A stretch of 64,000 nucleotides of DNA from Oscillospiraceae bacterium. Lineage in GTDB: Bacteria > Bacillota > Clostridia > Oscillospirales > Ruminococcaceae. The stretch lies in NCBI GenBank assembly GCA_025757985.1, contig CP107210.1, positions 2,852,001 through 2,916,000 on the forward strand, read 5' to 3'. The position numbers and the translations under genes are program-made. The notes under the pieces are model-generated. The model saw only the letters and a program-made list of their open reading frames with translations, was not told where the DNA came from and did no database searches. Positions within the stretch are counted from its first letter, which is position 1. Each line of letters opens with the position of its first letter. Positions 1 to 8,264 of the stretch are shown one piece after another.

Positions 1-132
1 ATGCGCAAGCCACCAGTCCATGGCAGTACGGCTGCTGCGTGCCGCCGCAAATACCCCCAGCGCAGCGCCGCCGCCCGCCAGCGCGGCCAGCCCGCCCCGG
101 TGGGCGCGGCACCAGCCAGAAAGTTTTTTCAT
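1..132 (-). CDS. partial N-terminus of a membrane protein (possibly DUF3810)
   Basis: Reading the minus strand from an ATG at 132 gives 44 codons that stay open to the window edge. The product starts MKKLSGWCRAHRGG, continues into a hydrophobic Ala/Gly-rich stretch (about residues 14-30) that would be a signal anchor or first membrane helix, and then has ARSSRTAMDWWLAH. A G-rich sequence lies just upstream of the ATG. The N-terminal helix followed by a D-W-W segment recalls DUF3810 membrane proteins, but this is a weak resemblance from 44 residues. The gene is divergent from the sugar-acid operon that begins at 337, so that operon does not extend further left. Confidence 0.5.
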   Translation of the reverse strand, partial: MKKLSGWCRAHRGGLAALAGGGAALGVFAAARSSRTAMDWWLAH

Positions 133-235
133 AAGGCAAAGCCCCCGTTGGTTTTTGTACCATTATACAGGGAAGCGGGCCCCGCTGTCAAAAAACGCGC
201 ATTGCCGTTTTGCAGAGGGCAGACATATCTTTTTC

Positions 236-264
236 TTGCCCTATTGCCCAAAAAGCGGTATAAT
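236..264 (+). promoter_or_regulatory. probable promoter of the nonulosonic acid operon
   Basis: A -35-like TTGCCC at 236-241 is followed after 17 bases by a perfect TATAAT at 259-264. It sits about 70 bases upstream of the first operon gene. Seen in sequence only; the start of transcription is inferred. Confidence 0.6.
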
Positions 265-336
265 ACAATAGAATATTTGTAAAATTGTGTCCGCCGGGCT
301 GTCCGGCCGGACTGCTATAGTATGGAGGCATTTGCT

Positions 337-1506
337 ATGTCTGGATTTATCCCGCTTTCTGTCCCGAATTTCGGCGCGCGTGAGGCCGAGCTCGCCGGGC
401 TGGCCATCACTTCCGGCTGGGTATCGACCAGCGGCGGCAAGGTCACCGAGTTTGAGGAAAAGCTCGCCGCCTATGTGGGTATGCCCCGCGCCGTGGCCTG
501 CAACGCCGGTACCAGCGCGCTGCATCTGGCGGCCATGGCTGCCGGCATTACCCGCGGGGATGAGGTCATCGTCCCGACGCTGACCTTTATCGCCGCCGTC
601 AACCCGTTGACCCGCTATGTGGGGGCCGAGCCGATTTTCATTGGCTGCGACGACAGCCTGTGCATCGACCCCGACGCCGTGGAGCGCTTCTGCGCGGAGC
701 ACTGCACGCTGCGGGACGGCAAGTTGTACAATAAAAAGACCGGCGCGCATGTCAAGGCGCTGGAGGTCGTGCATGTCTTTGGCAATCTGGCCGACATGCC
801 CCGCCTGATGGCCATTGCCGAGCGGTACGGCCTTATTGTGATCGAGGACGCGACCGAGGCCCTCGGCACCCGCTGCACCGACGGTCCCTATGAGGGCCGG
901 TTTGCAGGCACCATCGGCGACATCGGCTGCTACAGCTTCAACGGCAACAAGATCATCACGACCGGCGCGGGCGGCGCGGTGGTATCCAACCACGCCGACT
1001 GGGCCGAGCATGCCAAGCACCTCTCCACCCAGGCCAAGGCCGATATGCTGCAGTTCCTGCATGATGAGGTCGGCTACAACTACCGCATGACCAATGTGCA
1101 GGCCAGCCTCGGCATTGCCCAGCTGGAGCGGCTTGAGGGATTCATCGCCCACAAAAAAGCGCTGTATGACCGCTATGTGGCGGCGCTGGACGGCGTCAAG
1201 GGGCTGCGCATCCTGCCCTTCCGTGAGGAGGCGTGCCGCTCCAACCACTGGTTCTTCAGCCTGTATGTGAAGGATGCCGGCCTCGACTGCGACACCGTGA
1301 TTGAAAAGCTGCAGGCGCAGCAGATCCAGACCCGCCCGGTGTGGGCGCTCATCCATGAGCAGGCCGATTACCCCCGCAACGAGGCCTACGGTCTGGACAA
1401 GGCGCTGGACTACCGCAAGTATATTGTCAACCTGCCCTGCTCGACCAATCTGAGCATGGAGGACTGCGACCGCGTGATCGAAGCGGTGCTGGGGCTGCTG
1501 AAATAA
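337..1506 (+). CDS. legC: DegT/DnrJ/EryC1 aminotransferase, LegC-like
   Basis: This is a PLP-dependent sugar aminotransferase of 389 residues. In the legionaminate pathway LegC aminates the 4-keto group of a nucleotide-linked 4-keto-6-deoxy GlcNAc. The N-terminus IPLSVPNFGARE is the usual family start. The ATG at 337 was chosen over the upstream one at 322 because GGAGG lies 7 bases before it. The ACNAGTSALHLA segment binds PLP phosphate, VIEDATEALG carries the PLP-contacting Asp, and Lys205 in SFNGNKIITTGAGG is the expected Schiff-base lysine. It is the first gene of a same-strand set with NeuB-, NeuC- and NeuA-type genes, which supports LegC rather than another sugar aminotransferase. No 4,6-dehydratase (LegB) is adjacent, so the exact substrate is inferred. 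Confidence 0.85.
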   Translation: MSGFIPLSVPNFGAREAELAGLAITSGWVSTSGGKVTEFEEKLAAYVGMPRAVACNAGTSALHLAAMAAGITRGDEVIVPTLTFIAAVNPLTRYVGAEPIFIGCDDSLCIDPDAVERFCAEHCTLRDGKLYNKKTGAHVKALEVVHVFGNLADMPRLMAIAERYGLIVIEDATEALGTRCTDGPYEGRFAGTIGDIGCYSFNGNKIITTGAGGAVVSNHADWAEHAKHLSTQAKADMLQFLHDEVGYNYRMTNVQASLGIAQLERLEGFIAHKKALYDRYVAALDGVKGLRILPFREEACRSNHWFFSLYVKDAGLDCDTVIEKLQAQQIQTRPVWALIHEQADYPRNEAYGLDKALDYRKYIVNLPCSTNLSMEDCDRVIEAVLGLLK

Positions 1507-1645
1507 GGCTTCCCCCGAGGGGGAAGCTGTCCGCGAAGCGGACTGATGAGGGGCGGACTTTCCGCAGCAGTCCGTGAACGGGCAATCGCGCAAGCGCCGC
1601 CCCTCATCCGGCGCTTGCGCGCCACCTTCCCCCTCAGGGGAAGGC
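1507..1645. repeat. type A palindromic intergenic repeat, copy 1
   Basis: The unit opens with GGCTTCCCCCGAGGGGGAAG and closes with a near-complementary CTTCCCCCTCAGGGGAAGGC. Between them are TCCGCGAAGCGGA, GATGAGGGGCGG and, inverted, CCGCCCCTCATCCGG. The same layout recurs at 2901, 10764, 13500 and 22290, so this is one repeat family. The whole unit could fold into a long cruciform or RNA hairpin between legC and the next gene. Confidence 0.85.
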
Positions 1646-1825
1646 TATAGGCAACACCGCACAATTCCCGCCTAACGGCTTAAGCACCGCTCCGGCGGCT
1701 GCGGCACGACATCTGCGTTGCCAAAATGCTCGATAATACACAAAGTATTATCTGCGCTTTTGGCTTAGCAGCTGCCGCACCTCGCTCGCCGTATCGGCAC
1801 TTAGAATTATGCGGTATTGCCTTTA
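1646..1825. mobile_element. MITE-like element with 22-base terminal inverted repeats
   Basis: The left end, 1646-1667 (TATAGGCAACACCGCACAATTC), and the reverse complement of 1804-1825 (TAAAGGCAATACCGCATAATTC) agree at 19 of 22 positions. The 180-base interior has no ORF but holds an internal hairpin, GATAATAC/GTATTATC flanked by GCCAAAA/TTTTGGC. Small size, terminal inverted repeats and no coding capacity fit a non-autonomous transposable element. I could not identify a target-site duplication, and no second copy is in this window. Confidence 0.6.
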
Positions 1826-1849
1826 CTAAACGTCAAAGGGGGATCACCC

Positions 1850-2899
1850 TTGATCAAAGTTGAAGAACTCTTCATTGAACCTACCGCCACGGTGCTGGAA
1901 ACACTGCGCAAGCTGGATGAGACCGGCCAGCGCATTCTGTTTATCGCGCCGGAGGGCAAGCTGAAGGCCGTCATCACCGATGGCGACATCCGCAAGTTTT
2001 TTCTGCGGGGCGGCACGCCCGACCAGACCGTTGACAATGCGGCGAACTACCACCCGCTCAGCGTCTCGGTGGCGGAGCGCGGCAAGGCGCGCGGCATCTT
2101 GCAGAAATACTGCATTGACGCGCTGCCGGTGCTGAACAAGCGCGGCATCATCACCGATATTATCTTTGCCCACGGCCTTGATGTGGACAACCGCAAGCAG
2201 GTCGATATCCCCGTTGTCATGATGGCGGGCGGTCTGGGCACCCGGCTGTACCCCTACACCAAGATCCTGCCCAAGCCGCTGATCCCGGTGGGGGAGCAGC
2301 CCATCGCCGAGATGATCATGGACCGGTTCCGGGATTTCGGCTGCCATGATTTTACGATGATCGTCAACTACAAAAAGGGGATGATCAAGTCCTATTTCAA
2401 CGAGCTGGAAAAGGACTACCATGTCGATTTCGCCGATGAGGATGTCTTTATGGGTACCGGCGGCGGGCTTTGCCTGCTGAAGGGAAAAATCGGTACGCCG
2501 TTCTTTTTTACAAACTGCGACACGCTGCTGGATGTGGACTTCGGCGATATTTATGAGTATCACCGCGCCCACGGCAACCTTGTCACGATGATCTGCGCCT
2601 TCAAGCACTACACGGTGCCCTACGGCGTGGTGGAGCTGGGCGAGGACGGCGGCATTGCCGCCATGCGCGAAAAGCCAGAGCTGGATTTCCTGACGAACAC
2701 CGGCGTCTATGTTGTGGAGCCCCGCGTTGTTGAGGAGATGCGCGACGGCGAGTTCATCGGCTTCCCCGATGTGATCGAGCGGTACCGCCAGGCCGGTGAG
2801 AAGGTCGGCGTCTATCCCATCAGCGAGAGCAGCTGGATGGATATGGGCCAGCTGGAGGAGCTGGAAAAGATGCGCAGAAAGCTGGGAAACCAGCAGTAA
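1850..2899 (+). CDS. CBS-domain sugar-1-phosphate nucleotidyltransferase, PtmE/LegX-like
   Basis: The 349-residue protein has two N-terminal CBS motifs (about residues 1-115; AVITDGDIRKFFLRGG is typical) and a nucleotidyltransferase domain from about 125. The signature is MMAGGLGTRLYPYTKILPKP, with the acidic FTNCDTLLDVD for metal and sugar-phosphate. In Campylobacter, PtmE of this build makes GDP-glucosamine, the activated precursor of GDP-linked legionaminate synthesis, and that role fits here by context. The start is taken as TTG at 1850, preceded by AAAGGGGGA at 1835-1843, because family members begin close to MIxV/W. The open frame continues upstream into the MITE-like element, which is not coding. 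Confidence 0.82.
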   Translation: MIKVEELFIEPTATVLETLRKLDETGQRILFIAPEGKLKAVITDGDIRKFFLRGGTPDQTVDNAANYHPLSVSVAERGKARGILQKYCIDALPVLNKRGIITDIIFAHGLDVDNRKQVDIPVVMMAGGLGTRLYPYTKILPKPLIPVGEQPIAEMIMDRFRDFGCHDFTMIVNYKKGMIKSYFNELEKDYHVDFADEDVFMGTGGGLCLLKGKIGTPFFFTNCDTLLDVDFGDIYEYHRAHGNLVTMICAFKHYTVPYGVVELGEDGGIAAMREKPELDFLTNTGVYVVEPRVVEEMRDGEFIGFPDVIERYRQAGEKVGVYPISESSWMDMGQLEELEKMRRKLGNQQ

Positions 2900-2900
2900 A

Positions 2901-3040
2901 AGCCTTCCCCTGCGGGGGAAGGCGGCGCGAAGCGCCGGATGAGGGACGAGCTGGCCACAACCGCCCGTGAACGGTCTGCGGTGGAAAGGCCCCCCTCATC
3001 AGTCCGCTTCGCGGACAGCTTCTCCCAGAGGGAGAAGCCA
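2901..3040. repeat. type A palindromic intergenic repeat, copy 2
   Basis: It begins CCTTCCCCTGCGGGGGAAGG, then GCGCGAAGCGC and GATGAGGG. It ends with CCCTCATCAGTCCGC, TTCGCGGACAGCTTCTCCC and GGGAGAAGCC. Same architecture as the copy at 1507. An ORF runs through it into the next gene, but that frame has no ribosome-binding site within the repeat. Confidence 0.85.
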
Positions 3041-3059
3041 AAGCGGAAGGAGATTGAAA

Positions 3060-4055
3060 ATGCCTGTAACGATCATTGCGGAGGCCGGGGTCAACCATAA
3101 CGGCAGCCTTGAGATGGCCAAGGAGATGGCCCGCGTGGCCAAGGCGTGCGGCGCGGATATTGTAAAATACCAGACTGCCGTGCCGGAGCTGGTTGTGAGT
3201 AAGTTTGCCCAAAAGGCAGAGTACCAGAAGCAGACCACCGATGCCGCCGAGAGCCAGTTGGAGATGATCCGCCGGCTGCATTTCTCATTCGATGCCCACC
3301 GGGAGCTGAAGGAATACTGCGACTCCATCGGCATCCAGTATCTCTCGGCACCGTTCGATCTGCCCAGCGTCCGGTTCCTCGGCACGCTGGGGCTGCCGCT
3401 GCTCAAGATCCCCTCGGGCGAGATCACGAACCTGCCGTATCTGGAGGCAATGGCCGCGCTGAAAACGCCGGTCCTGCTCTCCACCGGCATGAGCAGCCTT
3501 GACGAGATCACCGATGCACTTGGCGTGCTGGATGACGGCGGCTGCCCTGAGGTTACGATCCTGCACTGCAACACCCAATATCCCACCCCGTATGAGGACG
3601 CCAACCTGACTGCGATGATTGAGCTGTATGAGCAGTTCGGCCTGCCGGTCGGCCTGTCCGATCACACCTCCGGGTGGGAGTGCGATGTGGCCGCCGCCGT
3701 GCTGGGCGCGCAGGTCATTGAAAAGCACTTCACGCTCGATAAATCCCTGCCCGGCCCTGACCAGAAGGCCAGCCTCGACCCCACCGAGTTCAAGGCGATG
3801 GTCGAGGCCGTGCGCCATGTCGAGGCGGCGCTCGGGGACGGCCACAAGCACCTGACCGAGAGCGAGGCCCCCAACAAGGCTATTGCGCGCAAGAGCATCG
3901 TGGCCGCACGGCAGATCAAAGCAGGCGAGGTCTTTACCGAGGAAAACCTCACCACCAAGCGCCCCGGTGACGGCATCTCCCCCATGCGCTGGCATGAGAT
4001 TTTGGGCCAAACCGCAAAACGCGATTTTGCGGAGGATGAAAAAATAGAAGTTTGA
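3060..4055 (+). CDS. legI: N-acetylneuraminate/legionaminate synthase (NeuB/LegI family)
   Basis: NeuB-family enzymes condense a 2-acetamido hexose (ManNAc or the 2,4-diacetamido-6-deoxy analogue) with phosphoenolpyruvate to form the nine-carbon acid. Visible hallmarks in the 331 residues are IIAEAGVNHNG at the start, VKYQT, HCNTQYPTPYEDANL, GLSDHTSG and IEKHFTLDKSLPGPDQKASL. A C-terminal SAF (antifreeze-like) domain of about 60 residues follows from about residue 275 (ARKSIVAARQIKAGE). The start is the ATG at 3060, preceded by GGAAGGAGATTGAAA. The LegC and PtmE neighbours argue for legionaminate over sialate, but sequence alone does not settle the substrate. Confidence 0.9.
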   Translation: MPVTIIAEAGVNHNGSLEMAKEMARVAKACGADIVKYQTAVPELVVSKFAQKAEYQKQTTDAAESQLEMIRRLHFSFDAHRELKEYCDSIGIQYLSAPFDLPSVRFLGTLGLPLLKIPSGEITNLPYLEAMAALKTPVLLSTGMSSLDEITDALGVLDDGGCPEVTILHCNTQYPTPYEDANLTAMIELYEQFGLPVGLSDHTSGWECDVAAAVLGAQVIEKHFTLDKSLPGPDQKASLDPTEFKAMVEAVRHVEAALGDGHKHLTESEAPNKAIARKSIVAARQIKAGEVFTEENLTTKRPGDGISPMRWHEILGQTAKRDFAEDEKIEV

Positions 4056-4154
4056 TGCAGCGCCGTTCTGTAGGGCGGCCAGCCCTCTGGCCGCCGTGCC
4101 CGCTTGCGGCGGCAAAAAACCATACGGGCAGTCCCCCGAGAAAGTGAGATTTCT

Positions 4155-5342
4155 ATGCGCACCATCTGCATCGTCACCGCCACGCGGGCGGAATACGGCC
4201 TGCTGCGGCCGGTGGTACAGAAAATCTCGAAGTCGGACATGCTGGCGTTGCAGCTTGTTGTGACTGGCGCGCACCTCTGCCCGCGTCTGGGTGAGACTGT
4301 GCAGGAGATCGAACGGGACAGCTTTCCCATTGCGGCAAGGCTCCCCATCTTCACCGAGGACGCCGGGGAGCCTGTTGCAAAAACTATCGCCCGCACATTG
4401 ACCGTCTTTGACGATTACTTTGCCGCCCACCGGCCCGATGCTGTGCTGCTGCTGGGCGACCGGTTTGAAATTTTCGCTGTGGCGGCTGCGGCCGCCGCGC
4501 GGCATATCCCGATCGCCCATATCTCGGGCGGGGATGTTACGCTGGGCGCGGCCGATGAATACTACCGCCACTGCATCTCCAAGATGGCGGCGGTGCATTT
4601 TCCGTCCTGCGCCGACAGCGCTGCGCGGCTCGTCCGTATGGGCGAGGCCCCCGGCACAGTGTTCTGCGTAGGCGGGCTGGGGGATGAAAATATCCGCACA
4701 ATGCCCAAAATGGGCCGCCGGGAATTGTGCGATTCGACAGGATTCCCCCTGATGCAGCCCTTTGCACTCGTGACCTACCACCCCGAGACCGCCCCCGATG
4801 CGGGCAGCCCGGCGGCGCAGGTGCAGGCCCTGTGCGCGGCTATGGCCGCCGTGGACGGTGTGTTCTGGCTTATCACCGGCTCCAACGCCGATGCAGGCGG
4901 CGAGGTCTGCACCCGCATGATGCAGGATTTCGCCGCTGCCCACCCGGACCGCGCCGGCTTTGTGCAGAGCCTTGGCCTCAGGCGCTATCTCTCCGCGATG
5001 GAGTACGCCGCGCTGGTCGCGGGCAATTCCTCGTCAGGCGTGGTCGAAACGCCGACCTTCCGGGTGCCGACCGTCAACATCGGCAGGCGGCAGGCAGGGC
5101 GCACCGTCTGCGCCAATGTGCTTTGCTGCGATGCTGACCGCGCGGCCATCGAGGCTGCACTGCGCAAGGCGCTGTCCAAGGCGTTCGCCCCTGTGGCGGC
5201 ATCGGCGCGCAGCCCCTACAACGGCGGCAATACAAGCGAAAAGATCTGCACAGTGCTGCAAAATTTTGACTTTGCAAGACCTAAAATATTTTATGACGGC
5301 CCTGTGCCTGAATTTGACCCCCAAAGGAGCGTTTTGGTATGA
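4155..5342 (+). CDS. legG: hydrolysing UDP/GDP-sugar 2-epimerase (NeuC/LegG family)
   Basis: The 395-residue protein belongs to the NeuC/WecB family. It would release and 2-epimerise the nucleotide-linked amino sugar to give the mannose-configured substrate of the neighbouring synthase. Visible motifs are TATRAEYGLLRPV at the N-terminus, LLLGDRFE, HISGGDVTLGAADEYYRH and GNSSSGVVETPTFRVPTVNIG. The start is ATG at 4155; the preceding GAGAAAGTGAG is only a weak ribosome-binding site. The 3' end overlaps the next gene by four bases (ATGA), so the two are translationally coupled. Confidence 0.88.
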   Translation: MRTICIVTATRAEYGLLRPVVQKISKSDMLALQLVVTGAHLCPRLGETVQEIERDSFPIAARLPIFTEDAGEPVAKTIARTLTVFDDYFAAHRPDAVLLLGDRFEIFAVAAAAAARHIPIAHISGGDVTLGAADEYYRHCISKMAAVHFPSCADSAARLVRMGEAPGTVFCVGGLGDENIRTMPKMGRRELCDSTGFPLMQPFALVTYHPETAPDAGSPAAQVQALCAAMAAVDGVFWLITGSNADAGGEVCTRMMQDFAAAHPDRAGFVQSLGLRRYLSAMEYAALVAGNSSSGVVETPTFRVPTVNIGRRQAGRTVCANVLCCDADRAAIEAALRKALSKAFAPVAASARSPYNGGNTSEKICTVLQNFDFARPKIFYDGPVPEFDPQRSVLV

Positions 5343-6316
5343 AACTTCTCATCGTTGGCTTAGGCAGCATGGGCAAACGCCGCGCCCGGCTGGCCAAGGG
5401 CATTGATGCCGCCATACAGATCGTCGGCGTTGACACAGCCGAGAACCGCCGCGCCGAGGCAAAGCAGCTGGCGCTGGCGGACGAGGCCTACCCGTCCATC
5501 GCCGAGGCTGTGGCCGCCGCGCACCCGGACGCCGCGCTGGTCTGCACGGCGCCGCTGTCCCACGCTGCCGTCATCGGCGAACTGCTGGACAACGGCCTGC
5601 CGGTCTTTACCGAGCTGAACCTTGTCCGGGACGGCTACGCCGAGAATATGGCCAAGGCTGCCGAAAAGCAGCTGCCGCTCTTCCTTTCCTCCACCATGCT
5701 CTACCGGCGCGAGACGCAGTATATCAAGCAGCAGGTCGCAGCGTTCGGCAAGCCGGTGCATTATATCTATCACATCGGGCAGTATCTGCCCGACTGGCAC
5801 CCGTGGGAGAACTATAAGAATTTCTTTGTCGGCAACGCCCGCACCGGCGGCGTGCGCGAGATCTTCGGCATTGATCTGCCCTGGCTGCTCGATGCCTTCG
5901 GCGATGTGGAGTCGGTCACGGTGCAGAAGGACACGATCAGCGATCTCGGTCTGCCGTACCCCGATTGCGTGACCCTGCTGCTGCGCCACAAGGGCGGTGC
6001 GCAGGGCGTGCTGGCAGCCGATGTTGTCAGCCGCAAGGCCGTGCGCAGCTTTGAGTGCTTCGGTGACGGCATCCACCTTTTCTGGGAGGGCAACCCCAAG
6101 GCGCTGTATGAATTCCGCGATGGGGATAAGCAGCCGGTGGACACCTACGCCAGCTTTGAGCACGACAGCCGCTACAGCGACAACATTGTGGAGAACGCCT
6201 ATGTGGACGAGCTGACGAACTTCTTCGCCGTGCTGAAGGGCGAGGAGCAGCCCCGCTGGAGCTTTGAAAAAGACCTGAAAGCGATTGAGCTGATGGACAA
6301 AATTGAAAATTCGTAA
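5339..6316 (+). CDS. Gfo/Idh/MocA-family oxidoreductase 1
   Basis: This 325-residue NAD(P)-dependent dehydrogenase has an N-terminal Rossmann fold (LIVGLGSMGKRRARLAKG, residues 3-20) and a C-terminal substrate domain. The usual E-K-P at the end of the cofactor domain appears as FTELNLV, a departure from the family norm. It overlaps legG by four bases. Oxidoreductases of this class sit in many nonulosonic acid clusters; PtmF-like roles in making glucosamine precursors are one option. The substrate cannot be read from the sequence. Confidence 0.82.
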   Translation: MKLLIVGLGSMGKRRARLAKGIDAAIQIVGVDTAENRRAEAKQLALADEAYPSIAEAVAAAHPDAALVCTAPLSHAAVIGELLDNGLPVFTELNLVRDGYAENMAKAAEKQLPLFLSSTMLYRRETQYIKQQVAAFGKPVHYIYHIGQYLPDWHPWENYKNFFVGNARTGGVREIFGIDLPWLLDAFGDVESVTVQKDTISDLGLPYPDCVTLLLRHKGGAQGVLAADVVSRKAVRSFECFGDGIHLFWEGNPKALYEFRDGDKQPVDTYASFEHDSRYSDNIVENAYVDELTNFFAVLKGEEQPRWSFEKDLKAIELMDKIENS

Positions 6317-6356
6317 GCTTTTTTCCTATCAAAACTGCTTTTTGCCTTGCTGAGAC

Positions 6357-6520
6357 TGTAGGGGCGAACATTGTTCGCCCGTCCACTGTGCGGCGGCTGC
6401 CGGGTTCCCGGAGCGATGCAGGCATCGCCCCCTGCGCGTAGGGGCGGATTCCATATCCGCCCGGGCACTTTGCCTTTGCCGCACACGCCCTCGGGCGAAC
6501 GATGTTCGCCCCTACAGAGC
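6357..6520. repeat. type B inverted repeat (GTAGGGGCGAAC family)
   Basis: TGTAGGGGCGAACATTGTTC near 6357 and GAACGATGTTCGCCCCTACA near 6520 are inverted copies of one sequence, with TAGGGGCGGATTCCATATCC as a third module between them. Related units occur at 4068, 18407, 23717, 26849, 28388, 36563 and 37773. There is no plausible gene between the two oxidoreductases. Confidence 0.8.
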
Positions 6521-6552
6521 CCCAGAAAAATTTATGCAATAGGGGGACACCT

Positions 6553-7506
6553 ATGCGTACCATCACCGCGCTGTTCGTGGGGCTTGGCTCCATCGGGACG
6601 CGCCATTTGAAAAACCTTGCCAACCTCTGCGCCGACCGCGGCTGGACCCTGCAGGCCGATGCTCTGCGCAGTGACCTGACCCGCCCGCTGCGCCCCGGCG
6701 CGGCGGAGCTGCTGCACGCCCAGTACACCGACCTGACCGCCGCCCCGGCACACTATGATATGGCGTTCATCACGAACCCCACCAGCCTGCACGCCGAGGC
6801 ATTGCGGCAGGTCAAGGGCCGCGGCGAGGCGCTTTTTATCGAAAAACCGATCTTCTCGGCCGAGCAGACCGGCCTTGCGCTGGACGAGCTGCTGCCCGCC
6901 GGCCAAAAGGCCTATGTGGCAGCGCCGATGCGGTGGTGCGGTGCCATGCTGGCCCTCAAGGATCGGCTGCCCGCGCTGCACCCCTACTGCGCGCGGGTCA
7001 TCTGCTCAAGCTATCTGCCCGACTGGCGGCCCGGCGTGGACTACCGCACGGTCTACAGTGCCCGCAAGGCGCTGGGCGGCGGCGTCACCATCGACCTGAT
7101 CCATGAGTGGGATTATCTGGTCGAGCTTTTCGGTGTGCCGGAAAAGCTGTACAATTTCAAGGGGACCTACTCCGAGCTGGAGATCGATTCCGACGATCTT
7201 TCTGTTTACATCGCAAAATATTCCACGCTGCTGGCGGAGGTGCATCTGGACTACTTCGGCCGCGGCTACCGGCGCAGCATCGAGCTTTTCTGCCGGGACG
7301 GCAGCTATCTGGCCGACTTCGGCAAGGGCACGCTGACCCTGCCGGACGGCACGGTGCAGCACTATGAGGAGGATGTGAACCGCCGCTATGAGCGGGAGAT
7401 GGAGTATTTTGTTGACTACGCACTGACCGGCTGCGGCGAAAGCTGCAACCCGCCCGCACTGGCACTGAAGGTGCTGAAACTGACTTTGGGGGAGAATGTA
7501 CAATGA
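6553..7506 (+). CDS. Gfo/Idh/MocA-family oxidoreductase 2
   Basis: A second Gfo/Idh protein, 317 residues, diverged from the first. FVGLGSIGTRHLKNLAN forms the dinucleotide loop, and the canonical cofactor-domain ending is kept as LFIEKPIFSAEQ. TIDLIHEWDYLVELFG carries an E-W-D in place of the more common catalytic H. The start is ATG at 6553 with AGGGGGA about 8 bases upstream. It overlaps the CMP-sugar synthetase by four bases (ATGA), so it belongs to the sugar-acid operon. A role in sugar precursor oxidation or reduction is inferred. Confidence 0.82.
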   Translation: MRTITALFVGLGSIGTRHLKNLANLCADRGWTLQADALRSDLTRPLRPGAAELLHAQYTDLTAAPAHYDMAFITNPTSLHAEALRQVKGRGEALFIEKPIFSAEQTGLALDELLPAGQKAYVAAPMRWCGAMLALKDRLPALHPYCARVICSSYLPDWRPGVDYRTVYSARKALGGGVTIDLIHEWDYLVELFGVPEKLYNFKGTYSELEIDSDDLSVYIAKYSTLLAEVHLDYFGRGYRRSIELFCRDGSYLADFGKGTLTLPDGTVQHYEEDVNRRYEREMEYFVDYALTGCGESCNPPALALKVLKLTLGENVQ

Positions 7507-8264
7507 ATCGTCTGCTCATCACGATTTGCGGCCGCGCCGGCAGCAAGGGCTTCAAAAACAAAAATCTGAAGGTTTTCTGCGGTAAGCCGTTGGTTTACTA
7601 TTCGCTCAGTGCCGCCGAGCTGTTTATCAAGAACCACCCGGAGCTGACCGTCGACATCGCGCTGAACACCGACAGCGAAGACCTCGCAAAGCTGGTAGCC
7701 GCCGAGTACCCGGAGGTCGTCTACCTGCCGCGCGGCGCAGAGCTGGGCGGCGACCGCGTGCCGAAGATGGCCGTCTATCAGGACAGCCTGCGCCGCATGG
7801 AGGCGCGCGCCGGACAGCCCTACGACTGGCATATGGACTTGGACATCACCAGCCCGCTGCGCACCGCCGCCGACATCGAGAACGCCTTTGCCGTAAAGCA
7901 GAAGCGCGCTGACCTCGACCTCGTGTTCAGCGTCTGCGAGGCGCGCCGCAACCCGTGGTTCAACATGGTGAAGACCGTGGACGACCACGTCGAGCAGGTC
8001 TGCCGCAGCGAGTTCACCGGCCGCCAGCAGGCACCCGATGTGTATGACGTCAATGCGTCAATTTACGTCTTCAAACGGGATTTTCTGGCTGAGAACACCG
8101 ACGGCATGCTCTGGCGCGGCAAAATCGGCGTCAGCGTGATGATGGACACCGGCATCATCGACATCGATTCGGAGCATGACTACCTGCTCATGGAGGCAAT
8201 CGCGCAGCATCTCTACGCGCATTATCCGGAATTTAACGCAGTGCGGGAGAATATTCGTGGCTGA
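7503..8264 (+). CDS. legF: CMP-nonulosonate cytidylyltransferase (NeuA/LegF family)
   Basis: This 253-residue enzyme would activate the nine-carbon acid with CTP, the last soluble step before transfer to a glycan or protein. The N-terminal ICGRAGSKGFKNKNLKVF is the CTP-binding signature R-x-G-S-K-x2-x-x-K-N. DLDITSPLRTAADIENA and MDTGIIDIDSEHDY are the usual central and C-terminal segments. It overlaps the previous gene by four bases and the next by eight, so it is translationally coupled to both. No glycosyltransferase or flippase follows; the next genes are an amino-acid exporter. Confidence 0.88.
   Translation: MNRLLITICGRAGSKGFKNKNLKVFCGKPLVYYSLSAAELFIKNHPELTVDIALNTDSEDLAKLVAAEYPEVVYLPRGAELGGDRVPKMAVYQDSLRRMEARAGQPYDWHMDLDITSPLRTAADIENAFAVKQKRADLDLVFSVCEARRNPWFNMVKTVDDHVEQVCRSEFTGRQQAPDVYDVNASIYVFKRDFLAENTDGMLWRGKIGVSVMMDTGIIDIDSEHDYLLMEAIAQHLYAHYPEFNAVRENIRG

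Noticed and set aside
241..1593. 450-codon open frame on the minus strand opposite legC
   Set aside because: It is the antisense of a clear aminotransferase gene in high-GC DNA, lacks a ribosome-binding site and has no recognisable domain.
1507..1645. Type A repeats as small RNA genes or riboswitches
   Set aside because: No promoter or known riboswitch core is visible; the copies occur before unrelated genes, so they are treated as repeats.
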